Numbered from the stretch's first letter, positions 7,960 through 15,569 are shown. The stretch: 15,698 nucleotides of DNA from a bacterium (GCA_020061125.1 JAGUYV010000178.1:1-15698), one strand, 5' to 3'. A program made the numbers and translations. The notes: generated by a model from the sequence alone, not told the origin.

Positions 7960-7977
7960 CATTCGCATGGCCGAATG
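7960..7977 (+). other. Leader hairpin upstream of the GT-C/TPR gene
   Basis: CATTCG and CGAATG form a perfect 6-bp stem with a 6-nt loop, just downstream of the TATAAT box and therefore in the 5' leader. TTCGCATGG occurs twice (7963-7971 region and again just after the stem), so an alternative pairing or a duplicated protein site is possible. No U-tract follows, so it is not a terminator. Confidence 0.35.
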
Positions 7978-7996
7978 TTCGCATGGCGCACCCCGC

Positions 7997-8001
7997 GGAG
8001 G
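7997..8001 (+). promoter_or_regulatory. Ribosome-binding site deciding the start at 8007
   Basis: GGAGG lies 5 nt before ATG 8007. An in-frame ATG at 7983 has no comparable site and would add eight residues that do not look like part of the protein, so 8007 is chosen. Confidence 0.6.
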
Positions 8002-8006
8002 GCTGC

Positions 8007-10244
8007 ATGACGGAGTTTATCACCGGGTTGTTTCATGGAGGATTTGCGTTTCGCGCAGTGCTTCTTCCATTCATTCTCGGCTTGCTGCTGCGCGCGCGCA
8101 GGCTGCGCCGCAAGGGGCTGTTCCTGTGGGACGAGGCGGCGTTCGTGCGCGAGACGGGCGTGACTTTCAGAACCTTTGAATTCCTGTTCCGCAACTTCGG
8201 CGAATTGCGGCGCTTGCGCGGCGGGGCGGACAAGGCTGCCATCGAGGATGTCCGCAAGCGGTATGTGGAACATGCTGCCGGGGATTATGTGTATTACAAG
8301 CCGTGGCACATGTTTGCGCTGCGGATCGGAACGGCGCTGACGCGGCAGACGGATTTCGGGGCGGCGCTGCCTTCGCTGACATTCGGGCTGGCGGCAATCG
8401 CCGCCGTGTGGGGCCTGGGACAGATGGCGCAGTGGCCCGCCGCGGGAATCGCCGGCGCCGCGGTTCTGGCGGTGAGCGGGCTGCATGTACTGCATTCGCG
8501 TTCGGCCGAACCCGAGCCTGGCACGGCGCTTTGCTTCACCATGATGCTCCTGCTGTCCCTGGCGCACAAGACCGCGCTTGCCGCCGGGGGCGCGCATTTT
8601 TTATGGAACGCGCAGTCTTTTGCTCTGCTGGCGGGATGCGGCGTGTGTCTGGGCGGCACAATGATGTTCAATCCGGCGTGGATTGCGCTCACTCCGCCCG
8701 TGTTCATTGCGGGAGAGGTTGTTTACGGACTTGCCGCAGGATCCGGCGCAGCCGCGATTGCGGTTTCTCTGGGCGCGCCTCTGGCCGCAGCGGCCGCAAC
8801 AGTCGTCATCACGGACATTCCGTTCATGCTTTGCGCAAAACTCATTCCCGGCATCAAGATCGTACCGCATACAGTCAAGCTTTATCAGTTGGCGCTGCGT
8901 CTGTTCACGGCGTTCGCGCAACGGCGCGCGGATGAATCCGCGACTGCGCAGGACGAACTCGGCGTGTCGCTGCCCCGGTTTTACCATCTGCGTTTTTATC
9001 CGGAACTGCTGCGGCATACCGAGGGCGCAGCGGTTCTGGTTGCGGCGGGCGCGGGCCTGGTTGTAACCGCGGCGCAGTTCACGCCCGCGGGCCTCATGCT
9101 GGGCGCGCAGCTTGCGATCATCCTGGGCATGCTTGTGGTGGTGCCATTGAAGGCGGCGCGCGCGTGCGTGTTCTGGCTGCCCCTTCTGTGCCTGTTCGCA
9201 GGCGCGGGGCTGGCCGCCGCGCCCGCTTGGCTGGGGCTGCCCGCTCTGGCGTGGATTCTCGTGCGCGGGTCGGTTTACTGCTGGAAGATCGGGAACATGA
9301 CTTCCGCCATGCGCCTGGCAGCGGAATTTGTGCGCGCGCGCGGCGAGACTGCGTTCGCGTCCACCAGCGCGCCATTCACCCTGCTCTACGGCGAAAAAAC
9401 GCCCATCGCACCGCGCGACTACGCCTTCATCTGCCACCTCTACCACGAGCAGAAAACGCGCTTCATCGCCATAGACCACCATCAGCACTTCCCGGGCATG
9501 AAGTGGGACGAAACCCAGGAGCTGATCCAGAACCATTGCCGCCCGGTGTTCGAGGTAGAGGATCCCTGCGCCACCTTTTTCCCTCTGCGCATGGAGGTGG
9601 AGCTTTACACCCGGCGCGGGGTGTACGAACAGGGGCCGGTGGAGGTGGCGCCGTGGAACCGGTTCCGCATGGCGCCATCGGAGGCCGACCGGCGCGTGCG
9701 CGTGTACGATTTGAACGAGTTTTTCACGCGCCTGGAATCCCCCGGCATCATCGAGTACATCAGTCTGTACATGGCCCGGGATCTGTGTGAAAAATCACGG
9801 TTCGAAGAAGCTCTGAAATTTCTGCGCCTGGCCGAAAAAAACGGCTTGCGCGAGGATTCGCGGGTCAAGTACTTCACGGCCCTGTGCCACGCGCAACTGG
9901 GCAAAGAGGAGTGGGCGGCGCGCGGCATGAAAAAGCTGGCGGAGGACCCGGCCGCGCGGCCCGAAGTGCGGGACAGCGCGCAGGTCTTCCTCCACATGAA
10001 AGCCATCAACGAGGCGGTCCGCGCCCTGCGCTTCGAGGACGCTCTGGAAGATATCAAGAAAGTTCTGGACATCAAGCCGAGGCAAACGGTGGCGATGCTT
10101 TACGAGGCCGTGTGCATTTTTCATCTGCGGGGCGCGGACGCGGCCCGGCCCGTGTTCACAAAACTGCTGCGCGACCCCGCGTATCCGGACTCGCACAAGG
10201 ACACTCTGCGCGAGTTCGCCCTGCAGCATCAAATCGTTAATTAA
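8007..10244 (+). CDS. GT-C (PMT/ArnT-like) membrane glycosyltransferase with C-terminal TPR-like region
   Basis: A 745-residue protein. Residues 10-29 form the first membrane span. LFLWDEAAFVRETG with D42-E43 follows and matches the catalytic acidic pair of GT-C enzymes in the first external loop. KPWHMFALRIGTAL and HSRSAEPEPGTALCF are further PMT_2/GT39-like landmarks. About ten hydrophobic segments run to about residue 430. A soluble part follows, and from about residue 580 helical repeats of TPR type appear (DLCEKSRFEEALKFLRLAE, RALRFEDALEDIKKVLDIKP). GT-C enzymes use polyprenyl-phosphate sugars to glycosylate lipid A, glycans or proteins on the outer face of the membrane. This gene is probably the membrane-facing partner of the local glycan genes. 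The donor and acceptor are unknown. The glycosyltransferase call is moderately secure; the TPR region is inferred from helix pattern. Confidence 0.7.
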   Translation: MTEFITGLFHGGFAFRAVLLPFILGLLLRARRLRRKGLFLWDEAAFVRETGVTFRTFEFLFRNFGELRRLRGGADKAAIEDVRKRYVEHAAGDYVYYKPWHMFALRIGTALTRQTDFGAALPSLTFGLAAIAAVWGLGQMAQWPAAGIAGAAVLAVSGLHVLHSRSAEPEPGTALCFTMMLLLSLAHKTALAAGGAHFLWNAQSFALLAGCGVCLGGTMMFNPAWIALTPPVFIAGEVVYGLAAGSGAAAIAVSLGAPLAAAAATVVITDIPFMLCAKLIPGIKIVPHTVKLYQLALRLFTAFAQRRADESATAQDELGVSLPRFYHLRFYPELLRHTEGAAVLVAAGAGLVVTAAQFTPAGLMLGAQLAIILGMLVVVPLKAARACVFWLPLLCLFAGAGLAAAPAWLGLPALAWILVRGSVYCWKIGNMTSAMRLAAEFVRARGETAFASTSAPFTLLYGEKTPIAPRDYAFICHLYHEQKTRFIAIDHHQHFPGMKWDETQELIQNHCRPVFEVEDPCATFFPLRMEVELYTRRGVYEQGPVEVAPWNRFRMAPSEADRRVRVYDLNEFFTRLESPGIIEYISLYMARDLCEKSRFEEALKFLRLAEKNGLREDSRVKYFTALCHAQLGKEEWAARGMKKLAEDPAARPEVRDSAQVFLHMKAINEAVRALRFEDALEDIKKVLDIKPRQTVAMLYEAVCIFHLRGADAARPVFTKLLRDPAYPDSHKDTLREFALQHQIVN

Positions 10245-10295
10245 TTTTCCACGGTAATCATTGCGACCCGGCAACAGCACCCGCCGCGCCGGGCG

Positions 10296-11189
10296 TCAGC
10301 TTTCCTGGCCCTGGTTTGAATCTGTGTTCTCTTTGGCCTTTGCGGCCGCGGCTTTTTCGGCTTTTTCTTTTTCCAGTTGCGCTATGGCGGGATTCTCGCC
10401 GATGAACAAAATGGTGTTCTGGGGGCACACGGCGGCGCACATGCCGCATTCGATGCACTTGTCGTAATCTATCACGGGCAGATTGGCCACCATTTCGATG
10501 GCCTGCACAGGGCAGCTTTTGGCGCACTTGGCGCAGGCGATACACGCAATTTTGCACTGGTCCTTGGCGCTCTTGCCCTTGTCGTGGTTGCAGCAAAGCA
10601 CCATCACGCGCTTGGATTCCGGCAACAGGGAGATGAGATTTTTAGGACACGCGGACACGCACGCGCCGCAGCCCACGCATTTGTCGCGGTCCACCAGGGG
10701 CGGCTGTTTCTCGCGCAGATGAATGGCGTCGAATTTGCAGGCCTTGACGCACGAGCCCATGGCCATGCACCCGTAGCGGCAGGGGTTCGGCCCCTCGGCC
10801 AGAATGATGGCTTCGGCGCACGAGATGTCACCGAGGTACTTGTACTTCTTGTTGTCCAGGCTCATGTCGCCGCGGCAGCGCACCACGGCAACTTCCCGCT
10901 CTTTTTCCTCGACGGACATTCCGAGCAGCGCGGCGATCTTCTCGCCGCACGAGCGGTCCACCACGCACAGGTTGGGCGGCATCTTGCCCGTGACCACGGC
11001 TTCGGCGTACGCGCTGCATCCGGGCAGGCCGCATCCGCCGCAGTTGGCGCCGGGCAGCAGCGCCTCTACCTGCTCGATGCGCGGATCCGTTTCGATGTAG
11101 AACACTTTGGCGGCCACGGACAGGGCCACGCCAAGCAGCAGACCCAGGAGGCCGACGATTAACACCGCGTTGAGAATTTCCGGGGGCAT
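10296..11189 (-). CDS. rnfB: RnfB, iron-sulfur subunit of the Rnf complex
   Basis: A 297-residue electron-transfer subunit. Residues 5-27 form the N-terminal membrane anchor. ANCGGCGLPGC with C50, C53, C58 and C75 holds the first [4Fe-4S] cluster. Four more four-cysteine sets follow: C137/141/147/151, C171/174/177/181, C216/219/222/226 and C245/248/251/255. This is the long, multi-cluster RnfB of anaerobes and is larger than the enterobacterial RsxB. RnfB is thought to accept electrons from ferredoxin at the cytoplasmic face. A charged, alanine/lysine-rich tail (LEKEKAEKAAAAKAKE) ends the protein. It is the last gene of the operon, 51 bp after rnfA, with only a weak GGGA ribosome site 12 nt before the ATG. 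Confidence 0.95.
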   Translation of the reverse strand: MPPEILNAVLIVGLLGLLLGVALSVAAKVFYIETDPRIEQVEALLPGANCGGCGLPGCSAYAEAVVTGKMPPNLCVVDRSCGEKIAALLGMSVEEKEREVAVVRCRGDMSLDNKKYKYLGDISCAEAIILAEGPNPCRYGCMAMGSCVKACKFDAIHLREKQPPLVDRDKCVGCGACVSACPKNLISLLPESKRVMVLCCNHDKGKSAKDQCKIACIACAKCAKSCPVQAIEMVANLPVIDYDKCIECGMCAAVCPQNTILFIGENPAIAQLEKEKAEKAAAAKAKENTDSNQGQES

Positions 11190-11240
11190 AAGATTCAGTC
11201 CCGTTTAATTTTTCCAAACTTGGCGCCGGCTGCGGCCGAG

Positions 11241-11816
11241 CTACATCATGCCGGCGAAACCCATGAAAGCGATGGCGAGCAGCCCGGCCACGATGAAAGC
11301 GATGGGAAACCCCTTGAGGGACGCGGGCACGGATGCGCCCTCAAGCCGCTCCCGAATGCCGGCCATGATCACGAGCGCAAGGGTGAACCCCAGCGCGCCG
11401 CCCACGGCGTGGAACATGGACTGCAGCAGCGTGTACTGCAGGTCTATGTTCAGAATGGCGATGCCCAGCACCGCGCAGTTGGTCGTGATGAGCGGCAGAT
11501 ACACGCCAAGAGATTTATACAGCGCGGGCGCGGATTTCTGAATCACCATTTCCACGAACTGCACCAAGGCTGCGATGACCAGGATAAACACGATGGTGCT
11601 CAAATACTGCAGCCCATACGCCACAAGGATGTACTGGTAGATCATCCACGACGCCGTGGCCGCGAGCAGCATCACAAAGGTGACGGCCATGCCCATTCCG
11701 ATGGCGCTTTCCACTTTCTTGGAAACGCCCACGAACGGGCAGATGCCAAGGAACCGCGACAGCACGAAGTTGTTCACGAACACGGCGCCGATGAGTATCA
11801 GTATCAGCTTGGTCAT
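11241..11816 (-). CDS. rnfA: RnfA, membrane subunit of the Rnf complex
   Basis: A 191-residue protein, the standard RnfA length, with about six membrane segments. The N-terminus FVNNFVLSRFLGICPFVGVS (13-32) is the RnfA signature. C26 and C114 (TTNCAVLG) are two of the four cysteines that, with the two of RnfE, are known in this family to hold an intramembrane [2Fe-2S] cluster. GGAG lies about 9 nt before the ATG, which overlaps the stop of rnfE (ATGA). RnfA and RnfE are inverted-topology homologues forming the central electron and ion path. Confidence 0.95.
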   Translation of the reverse strand: MTKLILILIGAVFVNNFVLSRFLGICPFVGVSKKVESAIGMGMAVTFVMLLAATASWMIYQYILVAYGLQYLSTIVFILVIAALVQFVEMVIQKSAPALYKSLGVYLPLITTNCAVLGIAILNIDLQYTLLQSMFHAVGGALGFTLALVIMAGIRERLEGASVPASLKGFPIAFIVAGLLAIAFMGFAGMM

Positions 11817-12406
11817 GATTTCTTCTCCAGGCGGTTCATGATTCCCATGAGAATGGCCAGGGTGAAGAAAGCGCCTGCCGGGAGCACGAACAGCAGGAAC
11901 GGATGGGCCATATACGCGTGGCCCAGAAGCGGGCGCCCGAGAATGGTGCCCGCGCCGAGAATTTCACGGATGCTTCCTATTACGCTCAAGGATAGGGTGA
12001 AACCCAGGCCCATGCCCAGACCGTCGAGGATTGAGTCGCCGACGCCGTGCCTGTTGGCGAAGGCCTCGGCCCGGCCCAGCACAATGCAGTTGACCACAAT
12101 CAGCGGAATAAAGAGACCGAGCGACTTGTGCAGGACCGGCACATACGCGGCCAGGCTCAAATCGGTGATGGTCACAAACGCGGCGATGACTACCACATAC
12201 ACGGGGATGCGGATTTTATTGGGCACGATGCCGCCGATGAGCGAGATCATGGCGTTGGAGCAGACCAGAACCGCAGCCGTGGCCAGACCCATGCCAATGC
12301 CGTTGATCAGCGATGTGGTCACGGCCAGCGTGGGGCACATGCCAAGCATGATCCGGAAGGTCGGGTTTTCCTTGTACAGCCCTTTGGTGAATTCACGGAA
12401 GGACAT
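11813..12406 (-). CDS. rnfE: RnfE, membrane subunit of the Rnf complex
   Basis: A 197-residue integral membrane protein. FTKGLYKENPTFRIMLGMCP at the N-terminus and VNCIVLGRAEAFA further on identify RnfE/NqrD. C24 and C107 are the counterparts of RnfA C26 and C114 for the shared [2Fe-2S] cluster. Hydrophobic segments fill most of the chain. GGAGG lies 9 nt before the ATG, inside the end of rnfG, with which it overlaps by 14 bp. The stop overlaps the rnfA start, so production of E and A is coupled. Confidence 0.95.
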   Translation of the reverse strand: MSFREFTKGLYKENPTFRIMLGMCPTLAVTTSLINGIGMGLATAAVLVCSNAMISLIGGIVPNKIRIPVYVVVIAAFVTITDLSLAAYVPVLHKSLGLFIPLIVVNCIVLGRAEAFANRHGVGDSILDGLGMGLGFTLSLSVIGSIREILGAGTILGRPLLGHAYMAHPFLLFVLPAGAFFTLAILMGIMNRLEKKS

Positions 12407-12944
12407 GCTGCATGGCCTCCGTCCCCTGGCGAACGCCGGTTGTCACGGCCTTGCTGGTGATGGTGGCCGCGGTGATGCCGTCAATTTCGCCCTGCTTTTC
12501 GTCTTTATTGGAAAGATACAGCTTGTCTGCTGTTTTGCCCTGGAACTGTCCAAGGAATCCCGGCGCCGCGGCTTTGGCGCCCAGGCCCGGAGTTTCCTGC
12601 ATTTCCATGATCTGCACGCCCGATATCGCGCCGTTCGGGTCCAGGCCCACCATGGTCTTGACCGCGCCGCCGTACCCTTTCGGCTCCACCTGAAACACCA
12701 CGCCCACGGGGTTGCCGTTCGGATCCTTGCCCACGGCGTATGTTTTGGGTCCTTTGCCGGCGGTGTTCTCTTTTTCTTCAAATGAAGCGGCCGCGGGCAG
12801 CACGGCGCGCATGGCCGCCTGGCGCTCTTTTTCTTTTTGTTCCCTGATAAGGGGTGCGGTGGCGCTGTTGGTGAACGCCAGGCCGAGCGACGCCAGGAAG
12901 CACACAATCATGAGGAAGCCGCCGAGTTTGATTGCGTCTTTCAT
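12393..12944 (-). CDS. rnfG: RnfG, flavinylated subunit of the Rnf complex
   Basis: A 183-residue protein with one N-terminal membrane span (about residues 7-24) and an extracytoplasmic FMN-binding domain. The start is the ATG at 12944 overlapping the rnfD stop; the frame stays open further upstream only as a shadow of rnfD. KGYGGAVKTMVGLDPNG and ETPGLGAK are RnfG/NqrC landmarks. The flavin-attachment segment reads DGITAATITS, so T161 is the expected covalent FMN site; the common S/T-G-A-T is T-A-A-T here. ApbE would have to attach the FMN, and no apbE is in the window. It passes electrons between RnfD and other membrane subunits. Confidence 0.93.
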   Translation of the reverse strand: MKDAIKLGGFLMIVCFLASLGLAFTNSATAPLIREQKEKERQAAMRAVLPAAASFEEKENTAGKGPKTYAVGKDPNGNPVGVVFQVEPKGYGGAVKTMVGLDPNGAISGVQIMEMQETPGLGAKAAAPGFLGQFQGKTADKLYLSNKDEKQGEIDGITAATITSKAVTTGVRQGTEAMQHVLP

Positions 12945-13924
12945 GCCGCGGCCCCCTTGCCCGCGCCGAACTCGCGCGGAATGGTGTACCGGTCTATGAG
13001 CGGCGCCACGGCGTTCATGATCAGAATCGCGTAACACACGCCCTCGGGATACCCGCCGAAGTTGCGGATCAGCCAGGTCAGGAACCCGCACGATGCGCCG
13101 AAGATCACGCGCCCGCGCGGCGTCACCGGCGAGGTCACCATGTCCGTGGCCATGAAGAACGCGCCCAGAATCAGGCCGCCGGACAGGATCTCGCTCAACG
13201 GGTCGCGCCCGGTGAACAGGGACAGGACGAACACGGCCGCCACGAACGGGACCGGGATGTGCCAGGTGATGATTTTGCGGTAGAACAGATACGCGGCGCC
13301 AACGAGGAGGAGCAGGGCCGAGGTTTCGCCCAGGCTGCCGGAGATGTTGCCGATGAACAGGTCCGCATACGCGGGCAGGTTCGCGCCCGCCGCGGCTTCC
13401 TTGACCATGCCAAGCGGCGTTGCGGAGGTGACTCCGTCCAGGGCGGTGGCGGGCGCTTTCCATGTTGTCATGGCTACGGGCCACGAGGCCAGCAGGATGG
13501 CGCGGCCCACGAGCGCGGGGTTTAAGATGTTCTGCCCGATGCCGCCGAAAACGGCCTTTCCAAAGAAGATGGCGCAGGCGCCGCCCACGGCGGCGGTCCA
13601 CCACGGCAGCGTGGGCGGCAGGGTGAAGGATAAAAGCAGGCCGCAGATCACCGCACTCCAGTCGTCTATGACCACGCGCTGGCCGAACAGATACCGCGCG
13701 CACAGGTACTCGGTGAGCAGGCAGCTCGCGATGGCCGAGACCATGACGATGGCCGCACCCGCGCGGAAATAGAACAGCGCGCCCAGGGCTGCGGGGGCAA
13801 GCGCAATCACCACATCGCGCATGATGCGCGGCACGTCGTCCGGGGATTTGATGTGCGGCGACACGGATACGGACAGCCGCATCCGGTATGTTTCTGGAAG
13901 TTCGATACCCTTGCTCTTGGCCAC
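12941..13924 (-). CDS. rnfD: RnfD, flavinylated membrane subunit of the Rnf complex
   Basis: A 327-residue membrane protein of the RnfD/NqrB family. SVSVSPHIKSPDDVPRIM at the N-terminus, FGGIGQNILNPALVGRAILL and DMVTSPVTPRG are diagnostic. The covalent FMN segment is DGVTSATPLG, with T169 as the expected attachment residue. About eight to ten membrane spans are visible. The chosen start is GTG 13924, weakly preceded by GAG; ATG 13882 (MRLSVSV) is a possible alternative that would lose 14 residues. The gene is separated from rnfC by 123 bp of hairpin-rich sequence, while its stop overlaps the rnfG start. Confidence 0.94.
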   Translation of the reverse strand: MAKSKGIELPETYRMRLSVSVSPHIKSPDDVPRIMRDVVIALAPAALGALFYFRAGAAIVMVSAIASCLLTEYLCARYLFGQRVVIDDWSAVICGLLLSFTLPPTLPWWTAAVGGACAIFFGKAVFGGIGQNILNPALVGRAILLASWPVAMTTWKAPATALDGVTSATPLGMVKEAAAGANLPAYADLFIGNISGSLGETSALLLLVGAAYLFYRKIITWHIPVPFVAAVFVLSLFTGRDPLSEILSGGLILGAFFMATDMVTSPVTPRGRVIFGASCGFLTWLIRNFGGYPEGVCYAILIMNAVAPLIDRYTIPREFGAGKGAAA

Positions 13925-13941
13925 TGCTCTAATCCGTTTCG

Positions 13942-13984
13942 CGGCTGCTTCGCAGCCGGCGCTGTGTCTTTGGCGCCAGGCGCC
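13942..13984. repeat. Hairpin-rich segment between rnfC and rnfD
   Basis: CGGCTGC and GCAGCCG (13942-13948 and 13952-13958) form a perfect 7-bp stem with a 3-nt loop. Next to it GGCGCC occurs twice (13972-13977 and 13979-13984), and GGCGC at 13958-13962 can pair with GCGCC at 13973-13977. In the mRNA no U-run follows, so this is not an ordinary terminator. It may stabilise the rnfC transcript end, act as an attenuator, or be a REP-like dispersed element. A further 5-bp stem (GCAAT/ATTGC) lies at about 13998-14012. The rest of the 123-bp gap shows nothing recognisable. Confidence 0.5.
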
Positions 13985-14047
13985 GATTCGTAATGATGCA
14001 ATGCTTTATTGCTTTGCGTCCTGTGCGTACGCTATGCAATCTCCGCG

Positions 14048-15418
14048 TTATTCTTTTTCCTTTGCTTTTGCGGCTTCTTCCTGTTTCTTTTTTTCGGCGT
14101 CTCGCTGCTGGCGCATTTTCATGACCTCGGCCTTGCCGCGCTTGAGCACCTGCACGATGGGGCGCTTGCCCAGGCAGGCGTAGGCGCAGGACCCGCACTC
14201 GATGCAGGAGAGGATGCCGAGGCGGTCGGCGCGGTCCCAGTCTTCAGCATCCACGGCGTCCACGAGCTCATTGGGCAGCAGCCCCATGGGGCAGGCGTCC
14301 ACGCAGCGCGCGCAACGCACGCACGCGCGCGGCTCCACATCCTGCACCATGCTGCCGGGCAGGCCCAGGATGCCGCTCGTGCCCTTGATCACCGGCACGC
14401 TCAAGGTGAACTGGGCCATGCCCATCATGGGGCCGCCCATGACCACTTTGGACACATCGTCCGTCAACCCGCCGCAGTAATCTATGACCTCGAAGAACGG
14501 GGTGCCGATACGCGCGCGCACATTCTTGGGATTTTTAATCGAGAATCCGCTGACCGTGATCACGCGGTCCATGACCGGCTTGCCGAGCGCCACCGCGTTC
14601 CAGACCATGACCGCCGTTGTGACATTCTGCACCACGACTTTGACATCCATGGGCAGCTTGCCCGGCGGCACTTCGCGCCCGGTGAGGGATTTGATGAGAT
14701 GCTTTTCCGAACCCTGCGGGTACTGCACATGCAGGCCGATGACTTCGATGTTCGGGAATGCGGCCGCTTTGCTTTTGAGCAGTTCGATGGCGTCGGGCTT
14801 GTTATTCTCGATGCCGATGAGGCCTCGGGTCACGCCCAGGGACTTCATGATGATGTCCATGCCCTTGAGAATGAGATCGGGCATTTCGAGCATGGTGCGA
14901 TGGTCGGCGGTGAGGAAAGGCTCGCACTCGGCGCCGTTCAGAATCACGGTGTCAATGGTTTTGTCCGGAGGGGGCGAGAGCTTGACATGCGTGGGGAAAG
15001 TTGCGCCGCCCATGCCCACGAGGCCACCCGCGGCGATGCGCTTTTTGATGGCCGCGGAGTCCAGGGCCGCGGGGTCCGCAGGCTCGAACGCGGTTTCCTC
15101 ATCTTTGCCGTCGTTTTCCACCACGATGGCCTGAATGGGACGGCCGAGCGGATGCGGGAAATCGCCGATGGCCACGACTTCGCCGCTGATGCTCGAATGG
15201 ATGGGCACGGACACGAACCCGCCCGGCTCTGCCAGAATCTGGCCGCGGAGCACGCGGTCGCCAATGGCCACCACGGGTTTGGCGGGCGCGCCGATATGCT
15301 GGGACACCGGGAAGATGGCGCGCGCGGGCGCTGGCATGTCCTCGATGGCCTGCCCGGCCGTGAGCTTGTGCTCGTGCGGGTGGACCCCGCCGTGGAATTT
15401 GTGCGTCTTTGCGCCCAT
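14048..15418 (-). CDS. rnfC: RnfC, NADH-binding iron-sulfur subunit of the Rnf complex
   Basis: A 456-residue peripheral subunit at the cytoplasmic face where NAD+ or NADH reacts. The N-terminus KFHGGVHPHEHK, then GMGGATFPTHVKLSPP and NGAECEPFLTADHR, identify RnfC. Two [4Fe-4S] motifs follow: C366/369/372/376 and C405/408/411/415. The second ends in CLGK rather than the usual C-P. The C-terminal tail is lysine/glutamate-rich (about the last 30 residues) and probably helical. The ATG at 15418 is chosen because the family N-terminus begins here. A TTG at 15481 is in frame, but the predicted transcript would start only about 8 nt before it. It is the first gene of the rnf operon. Confidence 0.94.
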   Translation of the reverse strand: MGAKTHKFHGGVHPHEHKLTAGQAIEDMPAPARAIFPVSQHIGAPAKPVVAIGDRVLRGQILAEPGGFVSVPIHSSISGEVVAIGDFPHPLGRPIQAIVVENDGKDEETAFEPADPAALDSAAIKKRIAAGGLVGMGGATFPTHVKLSPPPDKTIDTVILNGAECEPFLTADHRTMLEMPDLILKGMDIIMKSLGVTRGLIGIENNKPDAIELLKSKAAAFPNIEVIGLHVQYPQGSEKHLIKSLTGREVPPGKLPMDVKVVVQNVTTAVMVWNAVALGKPVMDRVITVSGFSIKNPKNVRARIGTPFFEVIDYCGGLTDDVSKVVMGGPMMGMAQFTLSVPVIKGTSGILGLPGSMVQDVEPRACVRCARCVDACPMGLLPNELVDAVDAEDWDRADRLGILSCIECGSCAYACLGKRPIVQVLKRGKAEVMKMRQQRDAEKKKQEEAAKAKEKE

Positions 15419-15455
15419 TTTTGCGCCCGTCCGCCACGCCCCGGAGTTCCGATAC

Positions 15456-15461
15456 CCTCCT
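15456..15461 (-). promoter_or_regulatory. Orphan AGGAGG in the rnfC leader
   Basis: A perfect Shine-Dalgarno sequence lies in the predicted rnfC leader, but no ATG, GTG or TTG falls 4-12 nt behind it, and the chosen rnfC ATG is 37 nt downstream. It may be chance, a ribosome standby site, or a sign that rnfC starts elsewhere. Confidence 0.3.
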
Positions 15462-15495
15462 GCAATAAGGCGTGGAATCAATTTGCAACCATACT

Positions 15496-15523
15496 ATCTT
15501 AATGTGTTTTAATGAAGTGTCAA
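15496..15523 (-). promoter_or_regulatory. Sigma-70-type promoter of the rnf operon
   Basis: On the - strand a perfect TTGACA (15523-15518) and TAAGAT (15501-15496, four of six matches) are separated by 16 bp in an A/T-rich stretch. Transcription would begin near 15489, about 70 nt before the rnfC ATG. This position makes the upstream TTG start unlikely. Confidence 0.6.
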
Positions 15524-15545
15524 CAAAAATACAAGGTTATTTAGA

Positions 15546-15569
15546 AAATAAGTACCATTTTACTTATTT
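15546..15569. promoter_or_regulatory. 9-bp perfect inverted repeat, candidate operator
   Basis: AAATAAGTA and TACTTATTT flank a 6-nt spacer CCATTT. The palindrome sits 22 bp upstream of the rnfC -35 box and about 25 bp before the putative -35 of the divergent gene, where an activator or shared regulator would bind. An A/T-only stem is poor as a terminator, so a dimeric protein site is preferred. It does not match the usual Rex or FNR consensus that I know. Confidence 0.5.

Noticed and set aside
7983-8006. Earlier in-frame ATG for the GT-C/TPR gene
   Set aside because: No ribosome site in front of it, whereas GGAGG is 5 nt before ATG 8007.
10267-10293. CCCGGC/GCCGGG inverted repeat between the convergent GT-C/TPR and rnfB genes as terminator
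   Set aside because: The 6-bp stem has a 15-nt loop and no T-run on either strand, so it is not a standard terminator.
11220-12785. 521-codon open frame on the + strand
   Set aside because: It lies antisense to rnfA, rnfE and rnfG, is histidine/arginine-rich and has no recognisable domain; a shadow in GC-rich DNA.
14009-15502. 497-codon open frame on the + strand
   Set aside because: Antisense to rnfC, with a His/Ala/Gly-rich composition typical of reverse-frame shadows.
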